Source: JAUREX01 sp964472135 (GTDB lineage Bacteria > Pseudomonadota > Alphaproteobacteria > Rhodobacterales > Rhodobacteraceae). From it: a DNA stretch of 20,428 nt. Made by a program: the position numbers and the translations under genes. Positions 7,140-13,512 of the stretch are shown here, one piece after another. Location of the stretch: positions 1 through 20,428 of the forward strand of contig CAYYJB010000043.1 of the NCBI GenBank assembly GCA_964472135.1, written 5' to 3'. The notes under the pieces are model-generated. The model did no database searches. It saw only the letters and a list, made by a program, of their open reading frames with translations, and was not told the DNA's origin. Position 1 is the stretch's first letter. Each line of letters starts with the position of its first letter.

Positions 7140-7511
7140 ATGCGCAAGTCGCTGTCCGAACTGCCGTCACTCTCGTCCGCCGCCAGGTTGCGCCAACTCC
7201 TAAAGGAACTCGAGGCCGAACTCGGCCTGTTCGAGCTGACCGAGGCCGAGCGCGACGTTCTCTATGCCGCCCGCATCGCCAGCCGCCTTGAGGCCGACGG
7301 CTCGCAGGTTTTCGCCTCCGAAAACCTGCGCGAGCACGGATTCGTCGACGAGATCGCCCCGGCGACCTTCTATCGGGCACTGAAGGCGCTTCGCGATCGC
7401 GGTTTCATCCGTCTCGCGCCCGGCCACCGCAAGAACCACTATGTGCTCGATTTCGATCCGGCCGCGCGCGAGGTCGCGTTCGAGGGGCAGCCCCTGCCGC
7501 ACGAGGCCTGA
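7140..7511 (+). CDS. Winged-helix DNA-binding protein
   Basis: This 123-residue protein has a winged-helix fold visible from about residue 30 to 105. ELTEAERDVLYAARIASRLEADG forms the first helices, APATFYRALKALRDRGFI is a clear recognition helix, and RLAPGHRKNHYVLDF is the wing. An N-terminal helix (residues about 8-30, rich in Leu and Glu) may serve in dimerisation. It resembles MarR-like or other small winged-helix regulators, but I cannot name a family. AGAGGA at 7126-7131, 8 nt upstream, supports the start. It has its own strong promoter with an operator-like repeat, so negative autoregulation is plausible. The next gene, a small membrane protein, follows after 16 nt and may be co-transcribed. 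Confidence 0.8.
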   Translation: MRKSLSELPSLSSAARLRQLLKELEAELGLFELTEAERDVLYAARIASRLEADGSQVFASENLREHGFVDEIAPATFYRALKALRDRGFIRLAPGHRKNHYVLDFDPAAREVAFEGQPLPHEA

Positions 7512-7527
7512 GCGCGCGTTCCGTCGC

Positions 7528-7671
7528 ATGTCGGATAGGGTCGGCATCTGGCTGGCGCTGCTCGCGGCGGGGCTGATCGGCGTCGATCTGCTTGTCACCG
7601 GGGGGGCGGGGGTGATGTTCCTCGCGCGCCGGCTCGATTCGCAGATCGCCGCGATCGCATTCTGGCGCTGA
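7528..7671 (+). CDS. Small single-pass membrane protein, 47 residues
   Basis: The product begins MSDRVGIWLALLAAGLIGVD and ends DSQIAAIAFWR. Residues about 6-18 and 25-36 are strongly hydrophobic, giving one (perhaps two short) membrane segment, with Arg-Arg at about 38-39 and an unusual terminal FWR. I recall similar small proteins with FWR ends as conserved hypotheticals in Rhodobacteraceae, but cannot verify this. It follows the winged-helix gene by 16 nt and likely shares its transcript. The ribosome-binding site is weak. It ends 7 nt before the stop of the convergent DeoR gene. The function is unknown. Confidence 0.6.
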   Translation: MSDRVGIWLALLAAGLIGVDLLVTGGAGVMFLARRLDSQIAAIAFWR

Positions 7672-7682
7672 TCCCAGATCAG
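7668..7682. repeat. Palindrome spanning two convergent stop codons
   Basis: CTGATCccaGATCAG is a perfect 6-bp inverted repeat with a 3-bp centre. It contains the stop codon of the small membrane protein on the plus strand and that of the DeoR regulator on the minus strand. The stem is short and lacks T-runs, so terminator function is doubtful. Confidence 0.4.
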
Positions 7683-8437
7683 ACCGCGAGCACGACACGC
7701 CCGCCGGCCGCCGTCAGGGCAGTGGCGATGGGCACGGGCGGGGCGCGGTCGGTCACGACCAGATCGAGCGAACCGAAACCGCAGACCCGCACAAAGCCGC
7801 GCCCCCCGAACTTCGATGCATCCGACACCACGATCCGGCGTTCGCCGCATGCCAGTACGGTGCGGGCGAACTCTGCCTCGTGCAGGTCGAAATCCATCAC
7901 CCCCTCGGCGTCGATCGCACCCGCCGAGATGATGGCGTGGCGCACCTGAAAGCGCGCGACGAACTCGATCGCCGACGCGCCGAAGGCGGCACCCGAATCC
8001 GGCCGCAACTCACCCCCCGCCATGAAGACGCGGTTGCCGTTCCGAGTCGCGAGGGTGCGCGCGATGTCGGATGAATTGGTCACGACCGTCAGCCGCCGGT
8101 GCCCGACGAGGGCGCGCGCGAGAAAGCTCGTCGTCGTGCCGGTGTCGAGCATGAGCGTGTCGCCGTCGCGGATCGTCGCCGCCAGGTGGCGCGCGATCGC
8201 GGTCTTGGCGGCGGCGTTCTCGCGCATTCGGCGGGCAAAGGGCGCCTCGCCGAACATGCCGGCGAGCCCGACCGCGCCATGCATCCGCACGACCGACCCC
8301 GCATCGGCCAGCGGGCGCAGATCGCGCCGGATCGTCTCGGCCGAGACGCCGAGCGCGCGCGCGATCGCGCCGACCGAGCTGCTGCCCTCGGCCTCGAGCA
8401 ATTTCAGGATGTCGCCGTGGCGCCGTGTCTGCATCAT
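7679..8437 (-). CDS. DeoR/GlpR-family transcriptional regulator
   Basis: This is a 252-residue regulator. The N-terminal DeoR helix-turn-helix (residues about 5-58) contains the signature VGAIARALGVSAETIRRDL followed by RMHGAVGLAG. The DeoRC sensor domain (about 75-230) contains TLMLDTGTTTSFLARAL and the LTVVTNS motif. DeoR proteins usually repress a neighbouring catabolic operon and are released by a phosphorylated metabolite. It is divergent from the ABC transporter genes, with phased repeats between them, so those genes are the likely target. Two adjacent ATGs (8437 and 8434) could each be the start; a G-rich stretch lies just upstream. Because the operon includes a kinase-like gene, a phosphorylated inducer is possible, but that is inference. 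Confidence 0.93.
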   Translation of the reverse strand: MMQTRRHGDILKLLEAEGSSSVGAIARALGVSAETIRRDLRPLADAGSVVRMHGAVGLAGMFGEAPFARRMRENAAAKTAIARHLAATIRDGDTLMLDTGTTTSFLARALVGHRRLTVVTNSSDIARTLATRNGNRVFMAGGELRPDSGAAFGASAIEFVARFQVRHAIISAGAIDAEGVMDFDLHEAEFARTVLACGERRIVVSDASKFGGRGFVRVCGFGSLDLVVTDRAPPVPIATALTAAGGRVVLAV

Positions 8438-8450
8438 GCCCCCAATGAGG

Positions 8451-8496
8451 CAGAAATCCACGCCGAACGGGCAGAAGCAACACAAATCTCCACAAA
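8451..8496. promoter_or_regulatory. Phased direct repeats, candidate DeoR operator
   Basis: CACAAA occurs at 8481-8486 and again at 8491-8496, exactly 10 bp apart. Related CAGAA units lie at 8451-8455 and 8472-8476, and GAA at 8465-8467, so A-rich steps recur about once per helical turn over five turns. DeoR-family operators are often direct repeats with about 10-bp phasing. The array lies between the divergent regulator and the transporter operon, immediately upstream of a TTGACA (8502-8507) that could be the -35 box of the operon. No good -10 box follows at 16-18 bp. Confidence 0.4.
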
Positions 8497-8598
8497 CGGA
8501 ATTGACATGCGTGGGCTTCGGGCCGCAACCTTCGCCGACAACCCAGCGCCGCAACGCTCCGGCATGGATCAACGCGCACATTCGACAGGGAGAGACAG

Positions 8599-9561
8599 AT
8601 GACCGCATCGAAGCACTCCCTCGCGGCCTTCGGGCTGGCGGGGTTCATCACGGCGGCGGGGGCCCTGCCCCTGGCGGCCGCGGATTCGACCGATCCGATC
8701 AAGCTCACGCTGCACGACTGGACGGGCCAGCTCATCACCACGCAGCTCATGGGCGAGGTGCTCAAGCAGGCCGGGCTGAACGTCGAATATGTCCAGGCCG
8801 ACTATCTCGCGCAGTTCGCGGGGCTCGAGACGGGCGATCTGCACGTCGCGATGGAGATCTGGGAGACGACCGGCCGCGAGGCGATGGACGCCGCGACCGC
8901 GACCGGCAAGGTCGAGGTCTTCGGCCCGACCGGCATGAAGGCCAAGGAAGAGTGGTGGTATCCGCTCTACATGAAGGAAAAATGCCCCGGCCTGCCCAAC
9001 TGGGAGGCGCTGAAGGATCCCGCCTGCGCCGAGGCCTTCGCCACGGCCGAGACCGCGCCCAAGGGCCGCTATCTCGGCGGCCCCGTTACCTGGGGCGGCT
9101 TCGACGAGGAGCGCGTGGCGGCGCTCGACCTGCCCTTCGAGGTGATCCACGCGGGCACCGACGCGGCGCTATTTGCCGAACTCGAGAGCGCATATCAGCG
9201 GCAGGCGCCCGTCCTGCTCTGGATCTACGCCCCGCACTGGGCGCCCGCGAAGTATCAGGGCGAGTGGGTCGAGTTCCCCGAATACACCGCCGCCTGCTAT
9301 ACCGACGCCGCATGGGGGTCGAACGCCTCTGCCACGCATGATTGCGGCAAGCCCTTCGGCGAGATCTGGAAGGCCGGCTGGGCGGGGGTCAAGGACACCT
9401 GGCCGACCGCGCACAAGGCCATCAGCGCGTTTACCATCGACAATGACGAGATGGGCGCGATGATCACCGAGGTCGACCTCAACGGCAAGTCGATCGAGGA
9501 GGTCGTCGGCGCCTGGATGGCCGCGAACGAGGGCCGCTGGAAAGCCTGGATCGGCCAGTAA
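8599..9561 (+). CDS. Glycine betaine/proline-type ABC transporter substrate-binding protein
   Basis: This is a periplasmic binding protein of the OpuAC/ProX type, 320 residues. A signal peptide ends at about residue 27 (ALPLAA before ADSTDP). The mature part opens PIKLTLHDWTGQLITTQLMGEVL. It has many tryptophans (W41 in HDWTG, W88 in MEIWET, W119-120, W208 and W214 in LLWIYAPHW), as expected for the aromatic cage that holds quaternary ammonium groups. Four cysteines (about 129, 143, 233 and 249) could form two disulfides. The start has GGGAG upstream. It is the first gene of the operon, followed by a strong hairpin and the ATPase gene. The substrate is likely a betaine-like compound; which one is not visible. 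Confidence 0.92.
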   Translation: MTASKHSLAAFGLAGFITAAGALPLAAADSTDPIKLTLHDWTGQLITTQLMGEVLKQAGLNVEYVQADYLAQFAGLETGDLHVAMEIWETTGREAMDAATATGKVEVFGPTGMKAKEEWWYPLYMKEKCPGLPNWEALKDPACAEAFATAETAPKGRYLGGPVTWGGFDEERVAALDLPFEVIHAGTDAALFAELESAYQRQAPVLLWIYAPHWAPAKYQGEWVEFPEYTAACYTDAAWGSNASATHDCGKPFGEIWKAGWAGVKDTWPTAHKAISAFTIDNDEMGAMITEVDLNGKSIEEVVGAWMAANEGRWKAWIGQ

Positions 9562-9578
9562 CCGCAGACCGCGACAGC

Positions 9579-9615
9579 CCCCGGGCGGCCGCATTGCCGC
9601 CCGGGGTCTCTTTTT
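9579..9615 (+). terminator. Intrinsic terminator/attenuator inside the transporter operon
   Basis: A perfect 11-bp GC-rich stem (9579-9589 with 9596-9606), a 6-nt loop and TCTCTTTTT (9607-9615) make a textbook rho-independent terminator. It lies 17 nt after the binding-protein stop and 17 nt before the ATPase start. Partial read-through would give much more binding protein than membrane transporter, as is common in binding-protein operons. It may also protect the upstream mRNA from 3' decay. Confidence 0.8.
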
Positions 9616-9632
9616 CACGCCGCAGCCCCCGC

Positions 9633-10661
9633 ATGACCGATCCCACCCCGAAACTCATCTGCCGCGACGTCTGGAAGGTGTTCGGGCCGCGCGCGGCCGA
9701 GACGCTTGCCACACTCGGCCCCGCCCCCGAGCCGGGCGCGCTTGCCGCGGCGGGCCTCGTGCCCGCGGTGCGGGGGGCGACGCTTGCCGTCGCCTCGGGC
9801 GAGATCTTCGTCATCATGGGGCTGTCGGGGTCGGGAAAATCGACGCTCGTGCGCTGCATGTCCCGCCTTGTTGAGCCCTCGGCGGGCGAGATCCTCTTCA
9901 ACGGGCAGAACCTGCTCGCGGCCTCGGACGCCGAGATGATCGAGATCCGCCGCCACAAGATGGGCATGGTGTTCCAGCACTTCGCGCTGCTGCCGCATCT
10001 GAGCGTGCTCGACAACGTGGCCTTTCCGCTCGCCATCCAGGGGGCGGCGCGCGCCGTGCGCGAGGCGCGCGCGCGCGAGATGGTGGCGCTCGTGGGGCTC
10101 GCGGGGCGCGAGGGGGCTTTCCCGCGCGAGCTGTCGGGCGGCCAGCAGCAGCGGGTGGGCATCGCGCGCTCGCTCGCGGTCGAGCCGGAGCTGTGGTTTC
10201 TCGATGAGCCCTTCTCGGCGCTCGACCCCCTCATCCGGCGCGAGATGCAGGACGAGTTCATCCGCCTGCAATCGGTGCTGAAAAAGACCATCGTCTTCAT
10301 CACCCATGATTTCGACGAGGCGATCCGCCTTGCCGACCGCATCGCCATCATGAAGGACGGCGCGATCGTGCAGATGGGCACGCCCGAGGAAATCGTGCTG
10401 CGCCCCGCGACGGATTATGTGCGCGAGTTCACCCGCGCCGTGCCCAAGGCCAAGGTCGTGCGCGCGGGCTCGATCATGATCGCGGGGCCGGCGGCGGCGG
10501 ATCTGCCGGCGGTGAGCGCGCGCGCCGCCATCGCCGATGTCGCGCCGCGCTTTCTCGACGGGGCGACCGCGCTGCGCGTGGTCGATGAGGCGGGGGCGAC
10601 GGCGGGCCTCTTGCGGCAGGTCGATGTCGTGCGGCTGATGCTCGGCGGCGGCCCGGGATGA
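9633..10661 (+). CDS. Betaine/proline-type ABC transporter ATP-binding protein
   Basis: This 342-residue ATPase drives uptake with the fused permease that follows. Walker A is GLSGSGKST (63-71), the Q-loop glutamine is at 115 (MVFQHFALLPHLSV), the signature is LSGGQQQR (167-174), Walker B is LWFLDEP (187-193) and the H-loop histidine is at 225. An extra segment of about 20 residues between the first strand and Walker A (TLATLGPAPEPGALAAAGLV) is typical of the ProV/OpuAA group, whose glycine-betaine importers are related. The C-terminal 60 residues form a short CBS-like regulatory tail. The start at 9633 follows the terminator hairpin; the ribosome-binding site is poor. Its stop overlaps the permease start by ATGA. 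Confidence 0.94.
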   Translation: MTDPTPKLICRDVWKVFGPRAAETLATLGPAPEPGALAAAGLVPAVRGATLAVASGEIFVIMGLSGSGKSTLVRCMSRLVEPSAGEILFNGQNLLAASDAEMIEIRRHKMGMVFQHFALLPHLSVLDNVAFPLAIQGAARAVREARAREMVALVGLAGREGAFPRELSGGQQQRVGIARSLAVEPELWFLDEPFSALDPLIRREMQDEFIRLQSVLKKTIVFITHDFDEAIRLADRIAIMKDGAIVQMGTPEEIVLRPATDYVREFTRAVPKAKVVRAGSIMIAGPAAADLPAVSARAAIADVAPRFLDGATALRVVDEAGATAGLLRQVDVVRLMLGGGPG

Positions 10662-12631
10662 GGGCGCGCCCGACCCTCGGCCCGCTCGGCGCGCTGGGCG
10701 TGGCGGCGGCGGCGCTCGCGCTCATCTGGGCGCTCGCGCCGCTGCTGCCGGGCTGGGCGGCGGAATGGCCCAAGGCCGCGATCCTGCCCGCCGCGCGCTG
10801 GATCGGGGCAGCGGTCAAGTGGCTGACGGCCGAGGCCGCGATCGGCCCGCTCGCCTTCTCCGACCTCACCCGCGCGGTCGCGGCCGCGATCGATGCGCCC
10901 TATCGGCTTGTCCTCTCGGCGCTCTCGACGGGGTTTCTCGACGGGCAGGGAAGCACGGCGCGGGTGATCCTGCCCCCGCTCGCCTGGGTCGCCGTCACGG
11001 GGATCTTCGCGCTCCTCGGCCACCGCTTCGGAGGCTGGCGGCTCGCCATCCTCCAGATCGTCTGCATGGGCTTCGTCGCGGTCTTCGGCCAGTGGGCGAG
11101 TGCCATGGTCACGCTGGCCTCGATCCTCGTCGCGGTGCCGATCGGGGTGGCGGGGGGGCTTGTGATCGGGATCGCGGCGTGGCGGCGGCGGTGGGTCGAG
11201 CGCGCGATCGCGCCCGTCCTCGATCTCATGCAGACGATGCCGGTCTTCGCCTATCTGGTGCCGATCCTGATCCTCTTTGGCTTCGGGCCGACGGCGGCGG
11301 TGGTGGCGACGCTCATCTACGCCATGCCGCCGATGACGCGGATCACGACGCTCGCGCTGCGCCGCGTCGCGCCCGAGATCCACGACCTCGGCCGGATGGT
11401 GGGCTGCACCGAGCGCCAGATGGTCTGGCGCGTGCTCGTGCCCGCCTCGCGCGAGGCGCTGATGGTCGGGGTGAACCAGGTCATCATGCTCTCGCTCAAC
11501 ATGGTCATCATCGCCTCGATGATCGGGGCGGGGGGGCTTGGCTTCGATGTGCTCGCGGCGCTCCGGCGGCTTGATTTCGGCGCGGGGCTCGAGGCGGGCC
11601 TTGCCATCGTGGCGCTCGCGATCGCGCTCGACCGGCTGAGCCAGGCGGCCGCGCATGGCCGGCCCGGCGCGCCGGCGGGCGGGCGGCCCTATCTGGTCGC
11701 GTCGGCGGCGCTCGTGCTCGGCGCGGGGCTCGCGGGCCTCGTGCTGCCCGGCGTGCAGAATTATCCTGAGGCGCTCCGGCTCTCGACCGGCGCGTTCTGG
11801 TCCGAGGCGATGGCGTGGATCAACGTCAACTATTTCGACACGCTCGAGGCCGCGAAGAACGCGGTGCTCGTGCATCTGCTGATGCCGGTGAAGCGCTTCA
11901 TGCTGGCGCTGCCCTGGCTTGGCGTCGCGGCGGGGCTCGCGCTCATCGGCTGGCGGCTCGGGGGGGTGCGGCTCGGGGTGCTGGCGGGGGTGCTCACGAC
12001 GCTGATCGCGGCAACCGGCCAGTGGGAAAAGGCGATGACTACCGTCTATCTCTGCGGGGTCTCGACGCTGATCGCCATGGCGCTGGGCGTGCCGATCGGC
12101 ATCGCGGTCGCGGGGCGCGAGGCGCTCTGGCGGCCGGTGCGGGCGGTGATCGACACGCTCCAGACGCTGCCCTCCTTCGTCTATCTCATGCCGGCGGTGA
12201 TGCTGTTCCGCGTGGGCGACTTCACCGCCATGCTCGCGGTCGTGGCCTATGCGGTGGCGCCCGCGATCCGCTACACGGTGCTTGGGCTCCAAGGGGTCGA
12301 TCCGCGCCTGATCGAGGCCGGGCGCGCCATGGGCTGCACGCCGCGGCAGATCCTGACGCGCATCCGCCTGCGGCTCGCGCTGCCCGAGATCCTGCTCGGC
12401 CTCAACCAGACGATCATGTTCGCGCTCTCGATGCTCGTGATCACGGCGCTGGTCGGCACCCGCGACCTCGGGCAGGAGGTCTATATCGCGCTGACCAAGG
12501 CCGACCCGGGGCGGGGCCTCGTCGCGGGGCTCGCGGTTGCCTTCATCGCGATCGTGGCCGACCGGCTGATCCAGGCGGGCGCCCGGGGCGCGCGCGCGCG
12601 ACTCGGCCTTGCAACGGGAGGGGGGGCATGA
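10658..12631 (+). CDS. Fused double-domain betaine/proline-type ABC permease
   Basis: This 657-residue integral membrane protein contains two complete permease modules in tandem. Each has its own ATPase-contact (EAA) loop: APEIHDLGRMVGCTERQ at about 239-254 and VDPRLIEAGRAMGCTPRQ at about 547-563. Each also has the preceding LMQTMPVFAYLVP (190-202) or TLQTLPSFVYLMP (500-512) helix and a GVNQVIML or GLNQTIMF helix after the loop. ProW is normally a single module that homodimerises; here one chain supplies both halves. Double-length permeases of this type occur in Rhodobacteraceae betaine-type transporters. ATGA overlaps join it to both the ATPase and the phosphotransferase genes. Confidence 0.94.
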   Translation: MRARPTLGPLGALGVAAAALALIWALAPLLPGWAAEWPKAAILPAARWIGAAVKWLTAEAAIGPLAFSDLTRAVAAAIDAPYRLVLSALSTGFLDGQGSTARVILPPLAWVAVTGIFALLGHRFGGWRLAILQIVCMGFVAVFGQWASAMVTLASILVAVPIGVAGGLVIGIAAWRRRWVERAIAPVLDLMQTMPVFAYLVPILILFGFGPTAAVVATLIYAMPPMTRITTLALRRVAPEIHDLGRMVGCTERQMVWRVLVPASREALMVGVNQVIMLSLNMVIIASMIGAGGLGFDVLAALRRLDFGAGLEAGLAIVALAIALDRLSQAAAHGRPGAPAGGRPYLVASAALVLGAGLAGLVLPGVQNYPEALRLSTGAFWSEAMAWINVNYFDTLEAAKNAVLVHLLMPVKRFMLALPWLGVAAGLALIGWRLGGVRLGVLAGVLTTLIAATGQWEKAMTTVYLCGVSTLIAMALGVPIGIAVAGREALWRPVRAVIDTLQTLPSFVYLMPAVMLFRVGDFTAMLAVVAYAVAPAIRYTVLGLQGVDPRLIEAGRAMGCTPRQILTRIRLRLALPEILLGLNQTIMFALSMLVITALVGTRDLGQEVYIALTKADPGRGLVAGLAVAFIAIVADRLIQAGARGARARLGLATGGGA

Positions 12632-13512
12632 TCCCGGACCGCCTGCGCGCCCTGCCCTGCTGGCGGGGCGAGATCGCGGCCGAACCGTTGCGCGGTGGCC
12701 TCTCGAACGAGATCTGGAAGGTGACGGACGCGGCCGGGGTCCATGTCGCGCGCTTCGGCGCCGACTATCCATGCCACCATGTGCGCCGTGCGCGCGAGGC
12801 CGAGGCCGCGCGCGCGGCCCACGCGGCGGGCTTTGCCCCCGAGGTCGAGCATGCGGGGCCGGGCGTCATGGTCACGGCCTTCGTTGAGGGGCGGACCTGG
12901 CAGGCGGCCGACCTCTGCGCCGAACCCGAGCGGGTGGCCGGGATCCTCGCGCGGTTCCACCGCGACATGCCCGCCCATGTCGCGGGCGAGGCCTGCATCT
13001 TCTGGCCCTTTCATGTGATCCGCGACTATGCCCGCACGCTGGCGGCGGGCGAAAGCCCCTTCCTGCCCGATCTGCCGCGGCTGCTCGCGCTGTCGGCCGC
13101 GTTCGAGGCGGCGCAGGTCGCGCTCCCGATCGTCTTCGGCCACCACGACCTGCTGCCCGCGAACTTCCTCGATGACGGCGCGCGGCTCTGGCTCATCGAT
13201 TTCGAATATGCGGGCTTCGGGACGGCGATGTTCGATCTGGCCGGGGCCGCCGCCAACGCGGGCATGGACGCGGCGGCATCCGGGCGGCTCTTGCACGCCT
13301 ATTTCGGGCGCGCCCCCGACGGGGCGCTCATGCGCGCCTTCGACGCGATGCAGGGCGCGGCGCTCGTGCGCGAGGCGATGTGGTCGATGGTCTCGGACAT
13401 CCATCTCGCGGCACCCGGCGTCGATTACCGCGCCTATGCGCGCGAGAACCTCGAACGCCTTGATGCCCTGCTTGAAGTCTACACCGCAACCCACGGAAAG
13501 ATCATCACATGA
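12628..13512 (+). CDS. Choline-kinase-like phosphotransferase
   Basis: The 294-residue protein belongs to the choline/ethanolamine kinase and aminoglycoside-phosphotransferase fold. RGGLSNEIWKVTD (22-34) resembles the choline-kinase glycine-rich loop. The catalytic HHDLLPANFL (172-181) fits HxDxxxxN, and LIDFEYAGFG (189-198) supplies the metal-binding aspartate, with the FEYA sequence typical of choline kinases. These enzymes phosphorylate an alcohol or amino alcohol with ATP. The start is supported by a G-rich stretch and an ATGA overlap with the permease, and the stop overlaps the next gene in the same way. A role in the same catabolic pathway is inferred. The substrate could be choline-like or quite different. 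Confidence 0.88.
   Translation: MIPDRLRALPCWRGEIAAEPLRGGLSNEIWKVTDAAGVHVARFGADYPCHHVRRAREAEAARAAHAAGFAPEVEHAGPGVMVTAFVEGRTWQAADLCAEPERVAGILARFHRDMPAHVAGEACIFWPFHVIRDYARTLAAGESPFLPDLPRLLALSAAFEAAQVALPIVFGHHDLLPANFLDDGARLWLIDFEYAGFGTAMFDLAGAAANAGMDAAASGRLLHAYFGRAPDGALMRAFDAMQGAALVREAMWSMVSDIHLAAPGVDYRAYARENLERLDALLEVYTATHGKIIT

Noticed and set aside
10415..12772. A 785-codon open frame on the minus strand
   Set aside because: It is antisense to the ATPase, permease and kinase genes. Its translation is mostly Arg, Asp, His, Pro and Glu without hydrophobic core pattern.
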